64,000 nt of DNA from Pandoraea captiosa (GTDB taxonomy: Bacteria > Pseudomonadota > Gammaproteobacteria > Burkholderiales > Burkholderiaceae). The stretch covers positions 620,001-684,000 of the forward strand of contig NZ_CABPSQ010000001.1 of NCBI RefSeq assembly GCF_902459775.1. The letters run 5' to 3'. The number at the start of each line of letters is the position of its first letter. The stretch's first letter is position 1. A program made the position numbers and the translations under genes. Under the pieces are notes generated by a model. It saw only the letters and a list, made by a program, of their open reading frames with translations, was not told where the DNA came from and ran no database searches. Positions 16,777 to 26,361 of this stretch are shown piece by piece.

Positions 16777-19410
16777 TCAGGCGGCCAGTGCTCGCATCGG
16801 TTGACCCATCCACAGATGCACGAGCTCGAGCATGGCGCTGGCGCCGCCTTCGTCGGCCTGCAACACGAGCAGATCGCCGCTCGCGAGCTGGGCGAGTGCG
16901 GCTTCGGCGGCGGCGCGGCGCTCGCCGGCGTCCGTGACCTGCACCTTGCGGCCTGCGGCGTCGATGCCTGCGCGCAGTTGGGCGCGCGACTCGTTCGACG
17001 CGCGTTTTTGCTTGACGCTCAGGTCGTCGCAAAGCACGACACGATCGAACGTCTGCGCGAGCAGCTTGCCTTGCGCCTGAAGATCCTCGTCCATGCGGTC
17101 GGCGCCCGGGCCGTACACCACCATGCGGCGCTCGGCGGGCAGCGAAGCGAGGGCGGCAGCCAGCGCTGTCAACGCCGGGGCGTTGTGCGCATCGTCGACG
17201 ATCACGGTCGCGCCTTGCTTCTCGAACAGCGTGAACCGGCCCGGTGCATCGACCTGACCGACGTCAAAGGTCGTCACGCCCGTGCGCAGAATGTCGAGCG
17301 CCACGCCCATCGACCACGCGGCCGCGACCGCAGCCAATACGTTTTCCACCTGGAAGGCGACGCGTCCGGCGTAGGTCAGCGGCATGTTCGCCGTCGATCC
17401 GAGATTCGTTTCTTCGGAACCGGTGGCGAGGATCACCTGACCATTACGCACGAACACCACGCGCTTGCCTGCGGCGCGGTGGGCCACGATTGCCGGCAGT
17501 TGTTCGTCCAGCCCGAAGAAGATCACGTCGCCATCGCACAGCTCGGCCATTTCCACGACCAGCGGATCACGGGCGTTGAGCACGGCCACGCCGTCCGGCA
17601 ACACCACGTCCACCTGGGTGCGCAGTACGCTGAACATGCGGTCGACGTCTTCGACGAAGTACTGACCGAGATGATCCGGACGGTCGATGTTCGTCACGAT
17701 GCCGACCTGGCAGCGGTCGTAGGCGAGGCCCTCGGACAGAATGGCGGTGTTGTCGTTCTCGAAGACGGCGGCCGTAACACTCGCGTTCATTAGCACGCGG
17801 TTCGCGGCGTCCCAGTTGGCGCAGTCGCCACGTTGCACGAGGCGCTTGTCGAGGAACAGGCCATCGCTGCACGCCAGACCGGTATGTTCGCCGGCCAGTT
17901 GCAGCAAATGCGTGAGCAGACGTGCCGTAACGGTCTTGCCGTTCGTGCCGGTAATGCCGACCACCGGAATGCGTCCGGTGTCGCCGTCGGGGAACAGGTG
18001 ATCGACGATGGCACGGCCGACCGGGCGCGGTGCGCCGTCGGCGGGCTTCAGATGCATGAGCAGACCCGGGCCGGCATTGACTTCCACGATGGCGCCGCGT
18101 TGTTCGGCGAGCGGGCGGGAGATGTCTTCGGCGACCAGATCGACGCCGGCGATGTCCAGGCCGACGATACGTGCGGCCAGCGACGCGTGTGCGGCGACGC
18201 TCGGGTGCACGCGGTCGGTGACGTCGAAGGCGACGTTGCCGTTGCGCTGGATCAGCACGTTCTTGCCTTGCGGCGGGACGGAGTCGGCATCGAAGCCCTG
18301 ACGCTTGAGCTCAAGCCGGGCCGACGAGTCGATGCGCACACGGTTGAGCGGCTGGTCTTCCGCGCTGCCGCGACGCGGGTCGCTGTTGATTTGCTGCTCG
18401 ATGAGTTCCGAGACGGTATGTTGGCCGTCGCCCACCACCGAGGCCATTTCGCCCATCGCGGCGGCCACCACGCGTCCGCCCACGACCAGCAGGCGGTGTT
18501 CAAGCCCCGGTACGAAGCGCTCGACGATCACGCCGTTGCCTTCTTCGAGCGCCACGTCGAACGCGGTCGTGACTTCTTCTCGTGTGGTGAGATTGATGAA
18601 CACGCCACGGCCATGATTGCCGTCGTACGGCTTGACGACTACCGGCAGGCCGATGTCTTCGGCCGCCTCCCAGGCGTCTTCCGCGCTGTCGACCAGACGG
18701 CCTTCCGGCACCGGCACGCCGCAGGACTCGAGCAGTTGCTTGGTTAGGTCCTTGTCGCGCGAGATGCTCTCGGCGATCGCCGGGGTGCGGTCGGTCTCGG
18801 CCGTCCAGATCCGACGGGCGGCCGCGCCGTAGCCCAGTTGCACGAGATTGCCGTCCGACAGGCGAAGATGCGGAATGTCGCGGTCGTCGGCGGCGTCCAC
18901 GATGCACGCGGTGCTCGGGCCAAGACAGTGCTTGTCGACCAGATTGCGCAGTTCTTCCACGGCAGCCTCGACGTCGTAGGGACGATCTTCGATGGCCGCC
19001 ATGACCAGATCGCGCGCGGCGAACAACGCCGCGCGGGTCACGTCTTCATGCCAGGCCCGCACGATGACCTTGTAGACGCCGGAGATCGGGGTCTCGCGGG
19101 CCTTGCCAAAGCCACCGGGCATGCCGGCGAGGTTCTGGAGTTCGAGCGTGACATGTTCGAGGATGTGGCCGGGCCAGGTGCCTTCGCGCAGACGCTGAAG
19201 GAAACCACCGCGCTCGCCGATGCTGCAACGATGCTCGATGAGGGTCGGCAGCCATTCGGACAGCCGCTCGGGGAACCCCGGGATCTTATTGGACGGGAAC
19301 GCTTCGAGTTCACCGATATCGACCCATGCCTCAAGCACCGGCCGATATGTCCACATATTCGGTCCGCGCAGCGACAGGACATCGAAAATCTCAATGTCTT
19401 TCTTTTTCAT
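16777..19410 (-). CDS. cphA: cyanophycin synthetase (CphA)
   Basis: This is the primary-type cyanophycin synthetase, 877 residues, the usual length. It has the N-terminal LSLRGPNMWTYRPVLEAWVD domain, an ATP-grasp domain (VVKPYDGNHGRGVFINL, near 245-265), the motif GAIVEVNAGPGLLMH, and a Mur-ligase-type domain with GITGTNGKTVTARLL (near 490) and a late DDAHNAPA motif. Arg and Asp are added alternately by the Mur-like and ATP-grasp sites. It is the promoter-proximal gene of the leftward pair. The 298-bp region to the divergent ABC gene holds a TTGACA at 19533-19538 and a TATACT at 19609-19614 that do not form one well-spaced promoter. The divergent ABC and DUF1854 genes are regular companions of cphA in this group. 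Confidence 0.95.
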   Translation of the reverse strand: MKKKDIEIFDVLSLRGPNMWTYRPVLEAWVDIGELEAFPSNKIPGFPERLSEWLPTLIEHRCSIGERGGFLQRLREGTWPGHILEHVTLELQNLAGMPGGFGKARETPISGVYKVIVRAWHEDVTRAALFAARDLVMAAIEDRPYDVEAAVEELRNLVDKHCLGPSTACIVDAADDRDIPHLRLSDGNLVQLGYGAAARRIWTAETDRTPAIAESISRDKDLTKQLLESCGVPVPEGRLVDSAEDAWEAAEDIGLPVVVKPYDGNHGRGVFINLTTREEVTTAFDVALEEGNGVIVERFVPGLEHRLLVVGGRVVAAAMGEMASVVGDGQHTVSELIEQQINSDPRRGSAEDQPLNRVRIDSSARLELKRQGFDADSVPPQGKNVLIQRNGNVAFDVTDRVHPSVAAHASLAARIVGLDIAGVDLVAEDISRPLAEQRGAIVEVNAGPGLLMHLKPADGAPRPVGRAIVDHLFPDGDTGRIPVVGITGTNGKTVTARLLTHLLQLAGEHTGLACSDGLFLDKRLVQRGDCANWDAANRVLMNASVTAAVFENDNTAILSEGLAYDRCQVGIVTNIDRPDHLGQYFVEDVDRMFSVLRTQVDVVLPDGVAVLNARDPLVVEMAELCDGDVIFFGLDEQLPAIVAHRAAGKRVVFVRNGQVILATGSEETNLGSTANMPLTYAGRVAFQVENVLAAVAAAWSMGVALDILRTGVTTFDVGQVDAPGRFTLFEKQGATVIVDDAHNAPALTALAAALASLPAERRMVVYGPGADRMDEDLQAQGKLLAQTFDRVVLCDDLSVKQKRASNESRAQLRAGIDAAGRKVQVTDAGERRAAAEAALAQLASGDLLVLQADEGGASAMLELVHLWMGQPMRALAA

Positions 19411-19708
19411 CTAAGGCTTTAATTCACGCGTCAGGGCGGGTACGTAGAAGCCGGCGAGGCCGATTTCAGGCGGCACAGCCGGTCGCGCTCTTACAGTTAA
19501 CTGGATGCTTAACGCAAAAAATCCGTAAACGGTTGACACCCGCAACAATATTTCGATGCTGCACCGTGTCATGCTGGAACTCCGTGCCGCAAAAAGCGTC
19601 GCTGTGGTTATACTTGCGGCAATTTTGCGGACCTGACAGGGAAAGTCCGCGTCGATTTTTCTCCGTTTGCCTCGATGTCCGCCCCTTGAGGACACGTCTG
19701 CCGCATCA

Positions 19709-22111
19709 ATGACCGACACCTCCGCCCAAGCGGCTTCTTCCGCCGCCGCCTCGAAAGATCCCTCCGCGCCGCCGTCCCCGGCGACACCCGCGCGCAACGC
19801 CGCCGCCGAACCCTGGTACCTCGATCTGAGCGCCCAACTGGCCGACGGCGAGGCCGTGCTGGCGTGGCTGAGCGTGGACCTGGACGCCCAACTGCACTTT
19901 GCGCGGGGTGTCGTTGTCGCGACCGATCGCCGGATCTTCGCCCGGGAGGCGCGCCGCGACACGCCGTCGGGCAACTGGCAGTCGTGGCCGTACCGCGCCG
20001 ACCTGTCGCTCTCGCATACCGACCATGCGGGCGTTGGCTCGCTGGAACTGTGCGACGCGACAAGGAAACTGGCGAACTGGCGCTATACGCTGGGCCACAA
20101 TCCGGCAGCGCTCACGCTGATGGACACGATCATGCGCCAGCGCGATGCGCTGGTTGCGGGGCGCGCCTCGAACGATTTGCCGCATGAGGTGGGGGTTTGC
20201 CCAATTTGTCAGGCGGAATTGCCGCCGGGCGCCGAGGAATGTCCGCAGTGCAACCCGGAGGTAGAAGCCCCGCCGTCGACATGGGCATTGCTGCGATTGT
20301 GGCGCTTCGCCCGTCCGTATCGCTTTCAGTTATTGGCCGGGTTTCTTCTCACTCTGTGCGCCACCGGCGCCACGCTGATCCCGCCGTATCTGACGATGCC
20401 GCTGATGGACAACGTGCTCATTCCGTTCCAGAACGGCCAGCCCATCGATTACCACCTGGTGGGAATGTATTTGTCTGGGCTGCTCGGCGCAGGCGTGGTG
20501 GCGTGGGTGCTGGGATGGGCGCGTACCTATTTGCTGGCCAAGGTGTCGGAGCGTATCGGCGCCGACCTGCGCACGGCAACCTACTCCCATCTGTTGCGCC
20601 TCTCGCTGGAGTACTTCGGCGGCAAGCGCACGGGCGACCTGATGGCGCGCATCGGCTCCGAGAGCGATCGCATCTGTGTCTTCCTGTCGCTGCACCTGCT
20701 CGACTTCGCGACCGACGTGCTCATGATCGTCATGACGGCCGTCATTCTCGTGTCGATCAATCCGTGGCTGGCGCTCGTCACGCTGTTGCCGCTGCCGTTC
20801 ATCGCCTGGCTCATCCATCTGGTGCGTGACCGTCTGCGTCACGGCTTCGAGAAGGTCGACCGTATCTGGTCGGAGATCACCAATGTGCTCGCCGACACGA
20901 TTCCGGGCATTCGGGTGGTGAAGGCGTTCGCACAGGAAAACCGCGAGGTGGCGCGCTTCAAGGAAGCGAACCGCCACAACCTCATGGTCAACGACCGGGT
21001 CAACAAGGTCTGGTCGCTGTTCACCCCGACGGTGACGTTCCTCACGGAAGTCGGGTTGCTGGTCGTCTGGGTCTTCGGTATCTGGCAGGTGTCCAAGCAC
21101 GAAATCACGGTGGGTGTCCTGGCGGCGTTCCTGACCTATATCAGCCGCTTTTACACGCGTCTCGATTCGATGAGCCGCATCGTCTCGGTGACGCAAAAGG
21201 CGGCGGCCGGCGCCAAGCGTATCTTCGACATTCTCGATCACGTGTCGAACGTGCCGGAGCCGGTCAATCCGGTGCATCTGAAAGAAGTGAAGGGCGCCAT
21301 CGATCTGCGCGACATCGGGTTCCGCTACGGCAATCGCGCTGTGATCCGCGGCATGGATCTGCGCATCGCGCCGGGCGAGATGATCGGGCTGGTCGGTCAC
21401 AGCGGCTCGGGCAAGAGCACGCTGGTGAACCTGATCTGCCGCTTCTACGACGTGGCGGAGGGCTCGATCCAGATCGACGGCGTGGACATTCGTGCGCTGC
21501 CGGTGTCGGATTTCCGTCGAAATGTCGGCCTGGTGTTGCAGGAGCCGTTCCTGTTCTTCGGCACGATCGCGGAGAACATCGCCTACGGCAAGCCCAATGC
21601 CACGCGCGCCGAGATCGTGGCCGCCGCGCGCGCCGCGCACGCGCATGAATTCATCCTGCGCCTGCCGCATGGCTACGACTCGCTCGTGGGCGAGCGCGGT
21701 CAGGCACTCTCGGGCGGTGAGCGTCAGCGTATTTCCATTGCCCGCGCTTTGCTGATCGATCCGCGAATTCTGATTCTGGACGAAGCGACGTCGTCGGTGG
21801 ATACCGCCACGGAAAAGGAAATTCAGAAGGCGCTCGACAACCTCGTCAAGGGGCGTACGACGATTGCCATCGCGCACCGTTTGTCGACACTTCGCAAGGC
21901 CGACCGGCTCGTGGTGCTCGATCGCGGCAAGATCGTCGAAGTCGGCAATCACGACGAACTGATCGCTCGCGAAGGCGCTTACTACAAGCTTTATCAGGCG
22001 CAGCAGCGCAATGTCGATACGGATATCGACGCCGTTGTCGAGTCCGCCGAAGCGGCTGCCACGGTGGCGGCCGTTACGGCCGCGCCGGCACAACCGCTCT
22101 CCGTCAACTGA
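19709..22111 (+). CDS. cyanophycin-associated ABC transporter (fused membrane and ATPase domains)
   Basis: This is a half-size exporter-type ABC protein of 800 residues. An N-terminal extension of about 190 residues precedes the transporter core. It begins Ser/Ala/Pro-rich, contains a globular part, and ends in a zinc-ribbon-like CPIC...CPQC motif near 165-183. Six transmembrane helices follow, then the nucleotide-binding domain with Walker A GHSGSGKST, signature LSGGERQRISIARALL and Walker B ILILDEATS. I chose ATG 19709; an in-frame TTG at 19667 is possible. Proteins of this architecture next to cphA are annotated in Burkholderiaceae as cyanophycin metabolism-associated ABC transporters, but the substrate is not known. 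The DUF1854 gene follows 30 bp downstream and is likely to be coexpressed. Confidence 0.88.
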   Translation: MTDTSAQAASSAAASKDPSAPPSPATPARNAAAEPWYLDLSAQLADGEAVLAWLSVDLDAQLHFARGVVVATDRRIFAREARRDTPSGNWQSWPYRADLSLSHTDHAGVGSLELCDATRKLANWRYTLGHNPAALTLMDTIMRQRDALVAGRASNDLPHEVGVCPICQAELPPGAEECPQCNPEVEAPPSTWALLRLWRFARPYRFQLLAGFLLTLCATGATLIPPYLTMPLMDNVLIPFQNGQPIDYHLVGMYLSGLLGAGVVAWVLGWARTYLLAKVSERIGADLRTATYSHLLRLSLEYFGGKRTGDLMARIGSESDRICVFLSLHLLDFATDVLMIVMTAVILVSINPWLALVTLLPLPFIAWLIHLVRDRLRHGFEKVDRIWSEITNVLADTIPGIRVVKAFAQENREVARFKEANRHNLMVNDRVNKVWSLFTPTVTFLTEVGLLVVWVFGIWQVSKHEITVGVLAAFLTYISRFYTRLDSMSRIVSVTQKAAAGAKRIFDILDHVSNVPEPVNPVHLKEVKGAIDLRDIGFRYGNRAVIRGMDLRIAPGEMIGLVGHSGSGKSTLVNLICRFYDVAEGSIQIDGVDIRALPVSDFRRNVGLVLQEPFLFFGTIAENIAYGKPNATRAEIVAAARAAHAHEFILRLPHGYDSLVGERGQALSGGERQRISIARALLIDPRILILDEATSSVDTATEKEIQKALDNLVKGRTTIAIAHRLSTLRKADRLVVLDRGKIVEVGNHDELIAREGAYYKLYQAQQRNVDTDIDAVVESAEAAATVAAVTAAPAQPLSVN

Positions 22112-22141
22112 CCGTCCACTGAACCGTTCGCGAAGCTATTT

Positions 22142-22609
22142 ATGCAGATCGATTTCACCCTGTCGCGCAACGCCTTCGGACGTCTGGTGCTGACTGACGC
22201 CGAGGGCGTCGCGCATGAAGGTATCGTGCCCGTGCGCGCCTTTCCGATTGCCGCACCCGACGAGGGGCTGGCGCTCGTGAGCACGGAAGGGCGCGAGCTC
22301 GTCTGGCTCGATTCGGTGGATGCGCTGCCCGAGGACATGCGTGCGCTCGTGCGCGACGAACTCGCCGCGCGAGAGTTCATGCCCGAGGTGTTACGCATCA
22401 AAGGCGTGTCGACCTATGCCACGCCGAGCACGTGGACCGTCGAGACGAATCGTGGCGAGGCGTCGTTCGTGCTGCGCGGTGAAGAGGACATCCGCCGGCT
22501 CGGCGGGCAGACGCTGCTCATTACCGACAACCACGGCATTCACTTCCTGATTCGCGATTCAGGCGCGCTGGACAAGGCCAGCAGGAAGATTCTCGACCGC
22601 TTCCTCTGA
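22142..22609 (+). CDS. DUF1854 protein, cyanophycin-associated
   Basis: This is a small protein of 155 residues without signal peptide or membrane segment, of the DUF1854 family. Visible family features are an N-terminal beta-rich section ([20 protein letters not shown]), a central EFMPEVLRI segment, and a C-terminal part with [13 protein letters not shown] and a terminal DRFL. It lies 30 bp downstream of the ABC gene and near the cyanophycin synthetases, the place where this family is regularly found. Its molecular role is unknown; an accessory role to the neighbouring transporter is inferred from linkage only. Confidence 0.85.
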   Translation: MQIDFTLSRNAFGRLVLTDAEGVAHEGIVPVRAFPIAAPDEGLALVSTEGRELVWLDSVDALPEDMRALVRDELAAREFMPEVLRIKGVSTYATPSTWTVETNRGEASFVLRGEEDIRRLGGQTLLITDNHGIHFLIRDSGALDKASRKILDRFL

Positions 22610-22706
22610 CGACTTCGGCGCTCATCTTGCGCGATTCGGGTTACCGCACTTCGCCGTACCTCCCGGCACTGGTAAAATCGCTGCTTTTGATTTTGCGGTG
22701 ATGCCG

Positions 22707-23615
22707 ATGTGGTTCAAGAATCTTCAGTTGCACAGAATTCCTGCCGGTTGGTCCATGAGCGTCGCGCAAATGGAAGAGGCGCTCGAGAAGCACGCCTTTC
22801 GTGAGGGCGGCAGCCTCGAAATGCAGGTGCAGGGCTGGGCGCCGCCGCGCGAAGGCGGCGAACTCGTGCACAGCATCAACCGTCAGTTTCTGCTGGCCTA
22901 TCGCGCCGAGAAGAAGCTGCTGCCGACGACCGTCGTCAATCAGGTCACGCGCGCCAAGGCGCTCGAACTCGAAGAGCAGCAGGGCTTCAAGCCCGGCCGC
23001 AAGCAAATGCGCGAGCTCAAGGAGCAGGTCACCGACGAACTGCTGCCGCGTGCGTTCGGCATTCGCCGCGACACGCGCGTGTGGATCGATCCGGTCAACC
23101 GCTGGCTGGTGATCGACGCGGCCTCGCCTGCGAAGGCCGACGAAGTGCGCAGCCTGTTGCTCAAGACGCTGGACATCGTTCTCGAGAACGTCGAACTCAA
23201 CGAAGCGCCGGTCGCCGTGATGACGTCGTGGCTCGCCGGTAACGATGCGCCGGCCGGCTTTACCGTCGATCAGGACGTGGAACTGCGCTCGAACACGGAC
23301 GAGAAGGCCGCCGTGCGTTACGTGGCTCACCCGCTCGACGGCGCCGACGTGCGTCAGCACATCGAAGCCGGCAAGCGCTGCACGAAGCTGGCGATGACGT
23401 GGAACGACCGCATTTCGTTCGTGTTGACCGACGCGTTCATCATCAAGCGAGTGACGCCGCTCGACATCATCAAGGACGCCGCCGATCCGACCGCCGAAGG
23501 CGAGGCGGAGAAGTTCGACGCGGACGTGGCCCTCATGACCGGTGAACTCGCCCGCATGCTCGACGACCTGGTCGAAGCCGTGGGTGGCGAACGCCAGATG
23601 GACAAGGCCGCCTGA
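22707..23615 (+). CDS. rdgC: recombination-associated protein RdgC
   Basis: This is a nucleoid-associated ring-forming DNA-binding protein that restrains RecA, 302 residues, the normal length. It begins with the family signature [11 protein letters not shown] at 22707; an ATG at 22701 and a GTG at 22698 lie just upstream in frame. It also shows [14 protein letters not shown], the [10 protein letters not shown] helix and [11 protein letters not shown], followed by the C-terminal [15 protein letters not shown] and DRISFVLTD segments. A strong terminator follows. It is downstream of the DUF1854 gene by about 100 bp, probably as a separate unit. Confidence 0.95.
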   Translation: MWFKNLQLHRIPAGWSMSVAQMEEALEKHAFREGGSLEMQVQGWAPPREGGELVHSINRQFLLAYRAEKKLLPTTVVNQVTRAKALELEEQQGFKPGRKQMRELKEQVTDELLPRAFGIRRDTRVWIDPVNRWLVIDAASPAKADEVRSLLLKTLDIVLENVELNEAPVAVMTSWLAGNDAPAGFTVDQDVELRSNTDEKAAVRYVAHPLDGADVRQHIEAGKRCTKLAMTWNDRISFVLTDAFIIKRVTPLDIIKDAADPTAEGEAEKFDADVALMTGELARMLDDLVEAVGGERQMDKAA

Positions 23616-23643
23616 GCGCCAGGCTGTCCCGGCACGAAGGCCG

Positions 23644-23682
23644 AACGCCGCGATACCTTCCGGATGTCGCGGCGTTTTTTTT
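23644..23682 (+). terminator. Rho-independent terminator after rdgC
   Basis: The stem AACGCCGCGA (23644-23653) pairs with TCGCGGCGTT (23667-23676), with a 13-base loop, and an eight-T run spans 23675-23682. Confidence 0.9.
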
Positions 23683-23683
23683 G

Positions 23684-23730
23684 CGACCGGGCTTACGACC
23701 GGGCTCGCGGGCTTATGGGCTTATGGGCTT
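23684..23730. repeat. short degenerate tandem repeat
   Basis: Repeated units of GACCGGGCTTAC/GACCGGGCTCGC are followed by three GGGCTTAT-like units, between the rdgC terminator and the stop codon of the SDR gene. It looks like simple-sequence slippage with no evident function. Confidence 0.6.
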
Positions 23731-23736
23731 GCCAGC

Positions 23737-24447
23737 TTACGACTGGGCAGACGGATCGATCAGGTAAATGCCTTGCGACAATCCCTGTTTGACCGCACGC
23801 GTCGTGTCGTCGACGTGCACTTCCAGTTCGCCGGCCTCGATGGCCGCGTAAGCCTGACGCACGACGTCCGACGGCGTGGTTTTTTCGACGTCGAAGCCGC
23901 TCGTCAGATCGGTGTCGATGTAGCCGGCATGCAGACCGACGACCTGGGTCTTCTGTTCACGCAATTCATGACGCACGCCGTTGGTCAGCGACCACGCCGC
24001 CGACTTCGTGATCGAATATTCGGAAATCACGCGGGAATTGACCCAGCTCACGACAGACAAGACGTTCAGCAAGGCGCCACCGCCGTTGCGCCCCAGGACC
24101 GGCGCGAACGCCTGCGTCATGGCGAGTACGCCGAACAGATTGGTCTCCAGCGTGTCGCGCAGCAGCTTCGCCGAGCCCGGGCGGGTCAGGCCCTCGGAGA
24201 CGCTGGCGACACCGGCATTGTTGACAAGCAGGGTGACGTCGCCTGCCAGGCTGGCGGCAGCCGCCACGTCGTCGGCGTTGTTCACGTCGAGTTTGACCGG
24301 AATCACGCCCGGTAGCGTCACCTTCGACGGGTCGCGTGAACCTGCGTATACCTTTTTCGCGCCGAGGGCCAGCGCCTGTTTGGCGAACTCCAGTCCAAGG
24401 CCCCGGTTGGCACCGGTGACGAATACGACGGCATCTTTGATCTGCAT
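23737..24447 (-). CDS. SDR-family oxidoreductase
   Basis: This is a classical short-chain dehydrogenase/reductase of 236 residues. It has the Rossmann motif TGANRGLG near residue 11, NNAG near 85, a Ser in the LSVVSW strand, and the active-site YSITK. The substrate cannot be told from sequence; such genes next to TetR regulators are often part of small detoxification units. It is divergent from the TetR gene at 24673, with 225 bp between them, so it is the probable target of that regulator. Confidence 0.88.
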   Translation of the reverse strand: MQIKDAVVFVTGANRGLGLEFAKQALALGAKKVYAGSRDPSKVTLPGVIPVKLDVNNADDVAAAASLAGDVTLLVNNAGVASVSEGLTRPGSAKLLRDTLETNLFGVLAMTQAFAPVLGRNGGGALLNVLSVVSWVNSRVISEYSITKSAAWSLTNGVRHELREQKTQVVGLHAGYIDTDLTSGFDVEKTTPSDVVRQAYAAIEAGELEVHVDDTTRAVKQGLSQGIYLIDPSAQS

Positions 24448-24526
24448 TGCATGACTCCAATACGGTAAATGGGCCGTGCCGCAAAGGGCAGGCGGCTAAC
24501 GGTTCTGACGGTTTCAGCTATACTTC

Positions 24527-24540
24527 ATGACAATTGTGAT
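24527..24540. promoter_or_regulatory. AT-rich palindrome, candidate TetR operator
   Basis: In the SDR/TetR divergent region, the perfect 8-bp palindrome ACAATTGT (24530-24537) extends to a 14-bp imperfect one with flanking AT on both sides. A TATACT hexamer lies at 24519-24524. The operator role is inferred from position. Confidence 0.35.
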
Positions 24541-24672
24541 CGCCATCGTCATTGAGGCGCATTGTGCCGACTGGCGGTGCGTCGTGTCAATGGTGATCGA
24601 CATTGTCTTTTTCGATGACGCCGATAGACGCGATTGGGGCGCCGTCGGCCAGTGCGCAGGAGGAAGTGGGAA

Positions 24673-25278
24673 ATGGGGATTTCGAGGGAGCAGGCGGCAG
24701 GCAATCGCGAGGCGATCGTCAAGGCGGCCGACCGGTTATTTCGCGAGCGTGGCGTTGACGCCGTCGGACTGACGGCGCTGATGAAAGAAGCCGGGTTTAC
24801 GCAAGGCGGCTTCTACAACCACTTCAAGTCGAAGGATGCACTGGTGGCGGCGGTGATGGCGCGGGCGATGGAGGCCAACGATGCGATGTTGGCGCAGCGC
24901 CAGGCAGATTTGGCCGCAGGGACGGCGCCGAAGATGAGCGTGGAGACGTATTTGTCCACGGCGCATCGCGACGACGTGGCTTGCGGCTGTCCCGTAGCGG
25001 GGTTCGCGGGCGACGTGCCGCGCATAGGCGACGAGGCGCAAGCGTGCTATGCCAAAGGATTGGCGGATTCACTCGAACGGATGACGGAAGCGGGCGTGGC
25101 GAAGGGGCTCACCCGCGAGCAGGCGTCCCGGCACGCCATGGCGCGATTCGCTCAGATGGTGGGCTCGCTCGTGCTCTCGCGCGCTGTCGTTGGGGTGGAC
25201 CCGGCGTTGTCCGACGCCTTGCTGGCAGCGGGGCGCGAGGCCCTTGAGGGGGCGGCCGAGCGCGACACGACGGCGTGA
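24673..25278 (+). CDS. TetR-family regulator
   Basis: This is a DNA-binding repressor-type protein of 201 residues. The N-terminal helix-turn-helix (GLTALMKEAGFTQGGFYNHFKSKDALV) is clear. The C-terminal ligand domain contains the CGCPVAGFAGDV segment seen in the YcdC-like and related C-terminal families. I start at ATG 24673, which has GGAGGAAG at 24658-24665; the frame is open further upstream without support. It is divergent from the SDR gene at 23737-24447, which it probably controls. Confidence 0.9.
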   Translation: MGISREQAAGNREAIVKAADRLFRERGVDAVGLTALMKEAGFTQGGFYNHFKSKDALVAAVMARAMEANDAMLAQRQADLAAGTAPKMSVETYLSTAHRDDVACGCPVAGFAGDVPRIGDEAQACYAKGLADSLERMTEAGVAKGLTREQASRHAMARFAQMVGSLVLSRAVVGVDPALSDALLAAGREALEGAAERDTTA

Positions 25279-25306
25279 TCGAGGTGCTGCGCGTCAAGCG
25301 GGCCCG

Positions 25307-26212
25307 TCAGTGCACGGGCCAGCGCCACGTCGCGCGCAAGCGGTCTCGCAAGAACTCGACGAACACGCGTGTACGTGGCGCCTGATGACGGCTGTGCGGG
25401 TACACGGCATGCAACGGCGAGGCTGGAATCTGAAGCGCGGGCAGCACGCGCACGAGCCGGCCCTCGCGAATATCGTCGCCCACATCCCAGATCGATTTTT
25501 GCGTAATGCCTGCGCCGTGCAGTGCCAGTTGATGCGCCGCGTCGCCGTCATCCACCAGGTAGGTGTCGGGCACTTGTACGCGCAACGTTTCGGATCCCGA
25601 TACGAATCGCCAGTCGCCGTGCGGTGCATTGCCGAACAGGATGCAGTCGTGGCGTTGCAAGTCGCCGACGTCCGACGGCGTGCCGTGCTGTGCCAGGTAG
25701 TCGGGCGAAGCCACCAGTACCCGATAGTTCGGCGCCAATTCCTGCGCCACGAGGCTGGAGTCGGGCAGGGTGCCCACGCGGATCGCGACATCGATGCCTT
25801 GCGCCACCAGATCGACCCACAGGTCGCTTAGCGACATCTGCACTTTGACATCCGGATGCTGCTCGCGAAACGCCACGAGCAGCGGCGTGAGATGACGGCG
25901 GCCGAAGGCGCGCGGTGCACTGATGCGTAAAACCCCGCCGACGGTGCCCGCCTGTCGGGTCATCAACCGTTCGGTCTCCGCAATTTCGGCCAGAATCCGC
26001 TGGCAGCAGGCGTGAAAGACCTGTCCCGCTTCGGTCAGTGCCTGCCTGCGCGTGGTGCGGTTGAGCAGTCGCACCCCCAGTCGTTGCTCCAGCAACCCGA
26101 GCCGTTTGCTCACGACCGCGAGCGACAGGCCCATCTCACGGGCCGCAGCCGACAGGCTTCCGGTCGACACGACCCGGTCGAAGAGCGCGAGGTCCAGCGT
26201 CTGATCGATCAT
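25307..26212 (-). CDS. LysR-family regulator
   Basis: This is a transcription factor of 301 residues. The N-terminal winged helix (SLSAAAREMGLSLAVVSKRLGLLEQRLGVRLLNRTTRR) is followed by the effector-binding domain with GIDVAIRVGTLPDSSLVAQEL. It is of the same CrgA-like subgroup as the regulator at 6385. It is divergent from the SDR gene at 26362 with 149 bp between, so local control of that gene is likely. The inducer is unknown. The ribosome site of the start is weak. Confidence 0.9.
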   Translation of the reverse strand: MIDQTLDLALFDRVVSTGSLSAAAREMGLSLAVVSKRLGLLEQRLGVRLLNRTTRRQALTEAGQVFHACCQRILAEIAETERLMTRQAGTVGGVLRISAPRAFGRRHLTPLLVAFREQHPDVKVQMSLSDLWVDLVAQGIDVAIRVGTLPDSSLVAQELAPNYRVLVASPDYLAQHGTPSDVGDLQRHDCILFGNAPHGDWRFVSGSETLRVQVPDTYLVDDGDAAHQLALHGAGITQKSIWDVGDDIREGRLVRVLPALQIPASPLHAVYPHSRHQAPRTRVFVEFLRDRLRATWRWPVH

Positions 26213-26361
26213 TGCAGCGCCATTGTCAAAAATTTGAAGAGAGTCATTCAGTTTTTTGAGGGATTATCGTCTGCGTGGATAGGGATCACAATAGTCCCAT
26301 GACATCGCCGATCGCACGATGGCGACGTCGCGGTTCCCTTTTTCCTCTCTGGAGTGACAGC

